Positions 6,734-10,925 of a stretch of 10,925 nt of DNA are shown here, one piece after another. Source of the DNA: Acidobacteriaceae bacterium (GTDB lineage Bacteria > Acidobacteriota > Terriglobia > Terriglobales > Acidobacteriaceae); assembly GCA_025462785.1 (NCBI GenBank), contig JAOAPG010000007.1, positions 1 to 10,925 of the forward strand. Reading direction: 5' to 3'. Each line of letters begins with the position of its first letter. Within the stretch, counting starts at the first letter, position 1. Position numbers and translations under genes: made by a program. The notes beneath the pieces were generated by a model, which worked only from the letters and a program-made list of their open reading frames with translations, did not search any database and had not been told where the DNA came from.

Positions 6734-7756
6734 ATGTCTGAAAGTCCTACATCTTTGCGGCGCCGTTTGAAAGGTTTTCAGCACGACCTTCGCGGCGCGC
6801 GAAAAGTTGCCAAAGCGCTGATTTCAACCGATCATCCGCTGCTCGCGCACATCATTCCCATGCGCCGTTGCAATCTCGCCTGCGAATATTGCAACGAATA
6901 TGACGACTTTTCAAAACCGGTTCCGCTTGAAATCATGTTCGAGCGTGTCGATAAATTGGGAGCACTCGGAACATCGGTTGTAACAATCAGCGGCGGCGAA
7001 CCGCTACTGCATCCCGAACTCGATGAAATCATTGGCCGCATTCGTAAGAATGGAATGATCACGGGGATGATCACAAACGGCTACTTGCTGGTAGCAGATC
7101 GCATTCAGCGATTGAATCGCGCGGGGCTTGAGTGGTTACAGATTTCGATCGACAACGTTACGCCAGACGAAGTTTCCAAGAAGAGCCTGAAAGTTCTTGA
7201 TAAGAAACTACAACTCCTTGCCGAGCACGCGGACTTTCACGTGAATATCAATTCAGTGGTTGGCGGCGGCGTTCGCAATCCACAAGATGCGCTCACCATC
7301 GGCAAACGCGCTGTTGCGCTTGGATTTACTTCCACGATCGGGATCATTCACGACGGCAGCGGACAGTTGCAGCCGCTCAATGATGAAGAGAAGCGCGTCT
7401 ACCGCGAGATGCAATCCATGTCGAAGCGCAGCTTTACGCGCATCAACGGCTTCCAAAACAATATTGCCGAAGGACTTCCGAATGAATGGCGTTGCCGTGC
7501 GGGTGCGCGCTATTTATACATTTGCGAAAACGGATTAGTGCATTATTGTTCGCAGCAACGCGGATATCCCGGAATATCTCTCACGGATTACACGGTCAAT
7601 GACATACGCCGCGAATATTTAACCGAAAAAGGTTGCGCGCCCAATTGCACTGTCTCATGTGTGCATCAAGTATCAGTAGTGGATTCGTGGCGAGCCCCGC
7701 AGCATCCCGCGCCTCCAGTGGTTACTCCGGCAAGCGATCTGGTTCATATCGAGTAG
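6734..7756 (+). CDS. Radical SAM protein with SPASM-like C-terminal cysteines
   Basis: The enzyme binds a [4Fe-4S] cluster and S-adenosylmethionine to start radical chemistry. The CX3CX2C motif is C46-N-L-A-C50-E-Y-C53, preceded by LLAHIIPMRR. ISGGEP (residues 85-90) is the SAM-binding GGE motif, and GMITNGYLL and LEWLQISIDN are later barrel strands. Beyond the barrel are six more cysteines: C254, C264, C272, C301, C305 and C309. Their spacing and the segment GLVHYCSQQRGYPGISL resemble a SPASM/twitch domain that carries auxiliary iron-sulfur clusters, as in peptide-modifying and some cofactor enzymes. The 340-residue length is normal. The ATG at 6734 has only a weak upstream GACGG. No peptide precursor, hopanoid or cofactor gene is adjacent, so the substrate is unknown. 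The gene stands alone. Confidence 0.88.
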   Translation: MSESPTSLRRRLKGFQHDLRGARKVAKALISTDHPLLAHIIPMRRCNLACEYCNEYDDFSKPVPLEIMFERVDKLGALGTSVVTISGGEPLLHPELDEIIGRIRKNGMITGMITNGYLLVADRIQRLNRAGLEWLQISIDNVTPDEVSKKSLKVLDKKLQLLAEHADFHVNINSVVGGGVRNPQDALTIGKRAVALGFTSTIGIIHDGSGQLQPLNDEEKRVYREMQSMSKRSFTRINGFQNNIAEGLPNEWRCRAGARYLYICENGLVHYCSQQRGYPGISLTDYTVNDIRREYLTEKGCAPNCTVSCVHQVSVVDSWRAPQHPAPPVVTPASDLVHIE

Positions 7757-8020
7757 CTCGAAATTCTCTCCGATTCTCAAAATATCTTTTCGAGTGGCGT
7801 GGCGTTATCGTTATTCCAAAGCTATTATTCGCGCAGGAGCGTCTCAGGCGAATCCGGAACTCTGGATGCCCCCCTTTCCTGCTTCCGAGGTGCGGTCGTC
7901 GTTTACAACTCATGCAATCACTCCTTGCGGGCATTCTACGTCGTCAGTCGATATTGGATTAACTGGTCGCTGTTGAACGCTTTGCGGGCATTTCCAATAA
8001 CTTAGAGATAAGTGTTTGAA

Positions 8021-8046
8021 AACAAAAGACAGCTCTGCTTGTCTTT
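8021..8046 (-). terminator. Likely intrinsic terminator of the DinB-like gene
   Basis: Read on the minus strand, AAAGACA pairs with TGTCTTT (8040-8046 with 8025-8031). Allowing a one-base bulge, the stem extends through AGC/GCT to an AGA loop. The hairpin runs into TTTTGTTTT. It lies 52 bases beyond the stop of the DinB-like gene, with family A copy 3 in between. Confidence 0.5.
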
Positions 8047-8056
8047 GGACTGTGCA

Positions 8057-8078
8057 GGACAGCCGGGGCCGGCTGTAC
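8057..8078 (-). repeat. Family A palindromic repeat, copy 3 (diverged)
   Basis: ACAGCCGG (8059-8066), loop GG, CCGGCTGT (8069-8076) forms an 8-base-pair hairpin; the outer bases GG and AC no longer pair. The minus-strand lead-in CTAGTACAGCCGG corresponds to GTAGGGACAGCCG of the other copies. The hairpin ends about 21 bases from the DinB-like gene's stop. Confidence 0.7.
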
Positions 8079-8098
8079 TAGTGAATATTCCCTGATCG

Positions 8099-8665
8099 CT
8101 ACTTCTTCGGCTGCGCTGTCGGCGGCAGGATTCCATTCAGACGCAGATACATGGCTGCTGCTCCGTAATGATCCGCCCATCCGCTTGCCAATCCCAGCAC
8201 CGCCATTGCGCGAGGAAACTGATGGCCGCCAAACAACTCCACGCTGTCGCCGAGTTTGGAGTCGTCCATTCTGCCTAGAGCTTCGCCACAGAAGTCGAAG
8301 GAAGCTTTGGCGGCGGTGAGCAGCTTGTCCTTTGGATCGGTGTCTTTGACATCGGCAGCTTTGGGTGCGGGCACATCCGCAGCTTTTGCGCACATAGAGT
8401 TGTTGGATTCAGTGATGTGGACCACCAGATGACCGAATGTGATCTGGTCCGGCGTCGGCTTGTAAGAAAACTTGTCTGCGGGCATGGCTTCGATAGCGGC
8501 CAGAATATTTTTCTGCGAGCGGGGCAGGAGCGTGCGAATCGAAGTGGAGACGGGATCTTTGGTTGTTGGTGGCGCTGCGGCGGGAGTTTTCGGCGCCGCG
8601 GATTGCTGCGACCACGCGGCAGCGGTGAGTGTCATGATCGCTAGAAAACGCAGAATGCTTTTCAT
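8099..8665 (-). CDS. Secreted DinB-like (DinB_2) protein
   Basis: The product is a four-helix-bundle protein of the DinB/YfiT-like superfamily, here with a signal peptide (MKSILRFLAIMTLTAAAWSQ; likely cleavage after A-W-S or nearby). A Pro/Ala-rich linker to about residue 35 follows. The mature domain shows the sequence MPADKFSYKPTPDQITFGHLVVHITESN, where the histidine in HLVVHI is at a family metal-binding position. The later FGGHQFPRAMAVLGLASGWADHYGAAAMYLRLNG carries the second conserved histidine region. DinB-like proteins include thiol-dependent transferases, but the exported acidobacterial forms have no established function. It has 188 residues. The start is well supported by GGAGG about 8 bases before the ATG. 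It is probably transcribed alone, since hairpins follow it and a 292-base gap precedes it. Confidence 0.85.
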   Translation of the reverse strand: MKSILRFLAIMTLTAAAWSQQSAAPKTPAAAPPTTKDPVSTSIRTLLPRSQKNILAAIEAMPADKFSYKPTPDQITFGHLVVHITESNNSMCAKAADVPAPKAADVKDTDPKDKLLTAAKASFDFCGEALGRMDDSKLGDSVELFGGHQFPRAMAVLGLASGWADHYGAAAMYLRLNGILPPTAQPKK

Positions 8666-8831
8666 GGGAGTGCCTCCAGTACGGACTGAGGATAAACGCT
8701 TTGGAACAATTTCACCACGGAGGCAAGGTGGCCTAGCTCTTTGCGGCGTGATTAAATATCAAAGACGCTGGTCTCGTGTACGAAAATTTGCGCGAACAAT
8801 CGGTGTGGACAAAACGAGTATGTTCCCGCTG

Positions 8832-8844
8832 TCGTGGAAGAGCG
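8832..8844 (+). repeat. Family B arm, solitary partial copy
   Basis: TCGTGGAAGAGCG is identical to 6537-6549, but no complementary arm follows. The next bases include only a short imperfect inverted repeat (AAGAG..CTCTT). This looks like a decayed or half copy of the 6537-6617 element. Confidence 0.55.
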
Positions 8845-8894
8845 TAAACTCTTGTCGGCGAACTTCAGAACATTCGCGTGTGGAGGCCGCACTA

Positions 8895-8940
8895 AACTAG
8901 GCTCGGTTGGACAGCCGAGGGCGGCTGTCCCTACGCGAGC
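8895..8940 (-). repeat. Family A palindromic repeat, copy 4
   Basis: GGACAGCCG (8909-8917), loop AGGG, CGGCTGTCC (8922-8930). Read on the minus strand it begins GCTCGCGTAGGGACAGCCG, differing from copy 1 at one base of 19. The far side holds CTCGGTTGGAC, matching CTCGGCCTGGAC in copy 5, so a decayed second hairpin is likely. The first hairpin ends 27 bases from the ABC ATPase stop. Confidence 0.85.
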
Positions 8941-8957
8941 GTTGCCACATTGAACGG

Positions 8958-9845
8958 TTACGCCATGACCTCTGGCGTGGCCGCGAGCAACTTCTTCGTG
9001 TATGGATGCTCGGGTCTCGTCGTGATTCTTTCCGTATCTCCTACTTCCACGATTTTTCCGCGATACATTACTGCGATTCTATTTGCCAGATATCTCACTA
9101 CTGGCATCGAGTGCGAGATGAACAGATAGGTTAAGCCGAACTCGCGCTGCAATTTCGCCAACAGGTTGACGATTTGTGCGCCCACGCTTACGTCGAGCGC
9201 CGACACAGGTTCGTCCCCGACGATGAATTTTGGGCGCAACGCTAATGCGCGGGCGATGACGATCCGTTGGCGTTGTCCTCCGCTGAATTCATGGGGGAAG
9301 CGGCGCATGGCGGATTCGTCGAGTCCGACGGCGCGAAGAAGTTCTGCGACACGAATACGGCGAGAGGATGTGCTTCGCGTCCCACCTTTCGCAGAAACCG
9401 CGAAAGATGGGCCACCCGCTGATTCACCACCCCCGCCCTTCGCTTCGCGATAGGACGGGGCACCGGCAGTGATTTCGCTATGAATTACAAGCGGCTCTGC
9501 GATCAGATCTTCTACACGCACGCGAGGATCGAGCGATCCGAATGGATCTTGGAAGATGATTTGCATGTCGCGGCGGAGCTTGCGCATTTCGGTATGACTG
9601 GCTGCGAGCAAGTCGCGTCCATCGAAACGCACGCTTCCGGAAGTTGGTTCGATTAAACGAAGGATCAAACGTCCCAAGGTGCTCTTGCCTGATCCGGATT
9701 CGCCAACGAGGCCGAGAGTTTCACGGGACGCAATGTCTAGGGAAACATCATCGACGGCGCGGATCTCTCCCTTAGAGCTGCCGCCGAAGATAGACTCCCC
9801 GAGCGGGAAGACTTTGGTGAGATTGCGAATTTCAACGAGAGCCAC
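8958..9845 (-). CDS. OppF/DppF-type ABC transporter ATPase with internal repeat-derived insert
   Basis: This is the nucleotide-binding subunit of a peptide/nickel-type (Opp/Dpp) ABC importer, acting on the cytoplasmic face of the membrane. Motifs appear in order: Walker A GESGSGKST (48-56), Q-loop IIFQDPFGSLDPR (Q99), signature FSGGQRQR (187-194), Walker B FIVGDEP (D211, E212), D-loop SALD and H-loop H245. QDPFGSLDPR and EPVSALDVSVGAQI are typical of OppF/DppF. Two oddities stand out. Residues about 127-161, rich in Gly, Ser and Ala, interrupt the stretch between EPLVIHSEI and RVAELLRAVGL and are encoded by a double palindrome. The protein also ends just after HPYTKKLLAATPEVMA, without the usual cysteine-containing OppF C-terminal extension. 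The GTG start at 9845 is fixed by an in-frame stop 9 bases upstream, but has no clear ribosome binding site. No permease or binding-protein gene is adjacent. Confidence 0.9.
   Translation of the reverse strand: MALVEIRNLTKVFPLGESIFGGSSKGEIRAVDDVSLDIASRETLGLVGESGSGKSTLGRLILRLIEPTSGSVRFDGRDLLAASHTEMRKLRRDMQIIFQDPFGSLDPRVRVEDLIAEPLVIHSEITAGAPSYREAKGGGGESAGGPSFAVSAKGGTRSTSSRRIRVAELLRAVGLDESAMRRFPHEFSGGQRQRIVIARALALRPKFIVGDEPVSALDVSVGAQIVNLLAKLQREFGLTYLFISHSMPVVRYLANRIAVMYRGKIVEVGDTERITTRPEHPYTKKLLAATPEVMA
9363..9467 (-). repeat. Double-hairpin palindromic element inside the ABC ATPase gene
   Basis: Two hairpins lie in tandem. The first pairs 9381-9392 with 9400-9411 (12 positions, one mismatch; inner arms CTTTCGC/GCGAAAG; 7-base loop). 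The second pairs 9431-9443 with 9447-9460 (one mismatch, one bulged T; TTC loop). Together they span about 105 bases, a multiple of three, and the frame stays open through them. They encode a Gly/Ser/Ala-rich segment absent from the usual OppF sequence. No clear target duplication was found at the edges, so the boundaries are approximate. Confidence 0.7.
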
Positions 9846-9882
9846 GAGCGGATGTTAGCAGAATTGGAAAGAGCAAAGGCTA

Positions 9883-9927
9883 GCCGAGCTTTGCTCGGCC
9901 TGGACGGGCGAGAGCGCCCGTCCCTAC
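9883..9927 (-). repeat. Family A palindromic repeat, copy 5, with second hairpin
   Basis: GGACGGGCG (9902-9910), loop AGAG, CGCCCGTCC (9915-9923) forms the first hairpin: the arm differs from copies 1-4, but both sides have changed together. GCCGAGC (9883-9889), loop TTT, GCTCGGC (9893-9899) forms the second. On the minus strand the element starts GTAGGGAC, 14 bases from the first hairpin to the stop of the EamA gene. It fills the gap before the ABC ATPase gene. Confidence 0.85.
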
Positions 9928-9937
9928 ATGAACCTCT

Positions 9938-10774
9938 TTACATGGCAATCATGGGCACCGCCAACAACGCCGCTACCATTCCTATTGCTTTCCAGCGCGT
10001 GAAGTGTTCTTTCAGAATTATTTTCGCCAACAACACCGTTACCACTGGATACAGCGAGCTCAGCACGACTGCTGTATCTAGCCGCCCGGTTTGACTGGCG
10101 CGGATGAAGAGTACGCTGCCGGTTACGTCGAGGCATCCCGCTAAGACCGCGAAGCCCGCGCTCGGACGGTGGAGGTTGCGAAAGCTGCGCCCGAACAGAA
10201 CTATGGGAACGGTTAGTCCAAGGGATGCTGCTTTGGCGAATGTAGCAATCCAAAATGATGAGGCGTTTCCCGCCTCCTTGGTGCAGAGAAAGAATCCGGC
10301 AAATCCGATTCCGGCGAGTACGGCCAAACCGATTCCATCGGGACGCGTGTTGTCTTGGGTGCGCGAGATCAGCCAAATGCCGAGGCCAGCCAATAAGAAT
10401 CCAGCGATTCGCAACGTTCCTGGAGCGCCCTCAGTCACAATGGCGAAGGCGGTTGGAATGGCGGCGCCAAGTACAGCCGACACTGGTGCCGTCAATCCCA
10501 TTTTCCCGGCAGCAAGCGCGCGATAAAAAAGGGCCAGCGCGGCCCCGCCAGAGAATCCTGCCGCAAGCGACCACGCCACGCTCGCGCGCGAAGGGAAAGC
10601 CGCGTGGGTGGAGAGGGCCAGGGTGATTACCAGAATTAGTGCGCTAGCATGCGCGACCATGGCGACCAGGAAAGCATTGGCGCGCCGGGCGGCATATCCG
10701 CCGGTGAAATCAGCCACGCCCCATGTGAAAACCGCACCGAGGCTGAACAGGATAGAAAGGAATGAGTAGGGCAT
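9938..10774 (-). CDS. EamA/DMT-superfamily membrane transporter
   Basis: This is a small inner-membrane permease of the drug/metabolite transporter superfamily, which typically exports amino acids, metabolites or toxic compounds. The 278-residue protein has about ten hydrophobic helices in two EamA repeats: one begins LGAVFTWGVADFTGGYAARR, with FYRALAAGKMGLTAPVSAVL near its end. The second, after a short polar loop (RTQDNTRPDG), contains FIRASQTGRLDTAVVLSSL and the typical YPVVTVLLAKIILKEHF ending. The paired A-x-x-x-G-x-x segments before an SAVL/SSLYP helix are the diagnostic feature. I chose the ATG at 10774 because the helices start at once after it; an in-frame GTG at 10840 would add 22 residues without membrane character. 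Neither start has a good ribosome binding site. Substrate unknown. Confidence 0.85.
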   Translation of the reverse strand: MPYSFLSILFSLGAVFTWGVADFTGGYAARRANAFLVAMVAHASALILVITLALSTHAAFPSRASVAWSLAAGFSGGAALALFYRALAAGKMGLTAPVSAVLGAAIPTAFAIVTEGAPGTLRIAGFLLAGLGIWLISRTQDNTRPDGIGLAVLAGIGFAGFFLCTKEAGNASSFWIATFAKAASLGLTVPIVLFGRSFRNLHRPSAGFAVLAGCLDVTGSVLFIRASQTGRLDTAVVLSSLYPVVTVLLAKIILKEHFTRWKAIGMVAALLAVPMIAM

Positions 10775-10880
10775 GGACGCGACGTTTCTAGTAAAGAAAC
10801 GAGAGTAGCACGCGATAGGATGAAAAGAATTTCTCGTCACCCGCCGCGTCTGTTAGAAGCTTCTGTTAAAAAGAGAGCTC
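10775..10880. promoter_or_regulatory. Divergent intergenic region
   Basis: This 106-base gap separates the EamA gene (-) from a gene starting at 10881 (+), so it should hold promoters for both. I see no confident -10/-35 pairs; AGAAGCTTCT at 10855-10864 is a perfect 10-base palindrome that might be an operator half-site or chance. Confidence 0.3.
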
Positions 10881-10925
10881 ATGTCTTCCGCGTTGAGTCT
10901 CGGATTAGTCGGCGGACTTCTGGTA
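10881..10925 (+). CDS. Start of a plus-strand gene, cut off by the window end
   Basis: ATG at 10881 opens MSSALSLGLVGGLLV, still open at the last base. The hydrophobic, glycine-containing start suggests a membrane segment or signal anchor. An AAGAGAG-like ribosome binding site lies about 4 bases upstream. Too short to assign a family. Confidence 0.4.
   Translation, partial: MSSALSLGLVGGLLV

Larger units (their letters stand above)
7757..8098. other. Intergenic stretch without a convincing gene
   Basis: These 342 bases separate the radical SAM gene (+) from the converging DinB-like gene (-). Short open frames on both strands (60-109 codons) overlap one another and have no recognisable family. 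CTCGAAA (7757-7763) and TTTCGAG (7788-7794) are complementary but 24 bases apart, so at best a weak terminator for the radical SAM gene. The right end holds the DinB-like gene's terminator (8021-8046) and family A copy 3 (8057-8078). I see nothing supportable in about 7795-8020. Confidence 0.5.
8666..8957. other. Intergenic region with repeat remnants
   Basis: This gap lies between the DinB-like gene and the ABC ATPase gene, both on the minus strand. It must hold the DinB-like gene's promoter, but I see no confident -35/-10 pair. A 13-base match to the family B arm, TCGTGGAAGAGCG, occurs at 8832-8844, and family A copy 4 is at 8895-8940. Weak open frames here have no family signal. Confidence 0.5.

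Noticed and set aside
7633..7976. Open frames of 60-109 codons in the gap after the radical SAM gene
   Set aside because: They overlap one another in several frames on both strands, lack ribosome binding sites, and show no family resemblance or membrane pattern.
8471..8900. 142-codon plus-strand frame antisense to the DinB-like gene
   Set aside because: Antisense to a well-supported gene, with no ribosome binding site and no family signal.
3481..9927. The repeated palindromes as a CRISPR array
   Set aside because: Copies are kilobases apart rather than regularly spaced, there are no spacers between them, and no cas gene is present.

Overview
The window is bacterial chromosomal DNA of moderate GC content with short intergenic gaps, genes on both strands, and many dispersed palindromic repeats. 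The protein set points to an acidobacterium (Terriglobia/Koribacter-like): a secreted DinB-like protein, an imidazolonepropionase-like amidohydrolase with a signal peptide, a CAT-type amino acid permease and a small STAS protein. The hairpin repeats fit the same guess. This assignment is inference from family resemblance; there is no rRNA or other marker in the window to settle it.

Layout, left to right. Position 1-857 (+) is the 3' part of a UvrD/PcrA helicase gene. It is followed by a secreted orphan protein (936-1499, +), a 53-residue very basic protein (1578-1739, +) with a strong hairpin terminator, and an APC-family amino acid permease (1875-3470, +). A small STAS-domain gene (3552-3854, -) faces the permease and diverges from an adenosine deaminase-family gene (3971-4984, +). 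Next come a degenerate-looking secreted amidohydrolase (5209-6465, +) and a radical SAM/SPASM-like protein (6734-7756, +). A 342-base stretch with no convincing gene follows. Then there is a minus-strand block: a secreted DinB-like protein (8099-8665), an OppF/DppF-type ABC ATPase (8958-9845) and an EamA/DMT permease (9938-10774). A plus-strand gene begins at 10881 and runs off the end.

The genes do not form one obvious pathway; they read as mostly single-gene units, several probably concerned with amino acid, peptide or nucleoside uptake and turnover. No CRISPR array, transposase, phage gene, tRNA or rRNA was seen.

The most interesting content is the repeat layer. Five copies of a palindromic hairpin (core GGACAGCCG..CGGCTGTCC or a compensated variant) each lie 14-27 bases after a stop codon, all in the same orientation relative to the gene they follow; in two copies a second hairpin is attached. 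A different double-hairpin element of about 105 bases sits in frame inside the ABC ATPase gene, adding about 35 residues between conserved motifs. The amidohydrolase appears to have lost most of its metal-binding residues through an internal deletion and substitutions. No complete new multi-gene system is evident.
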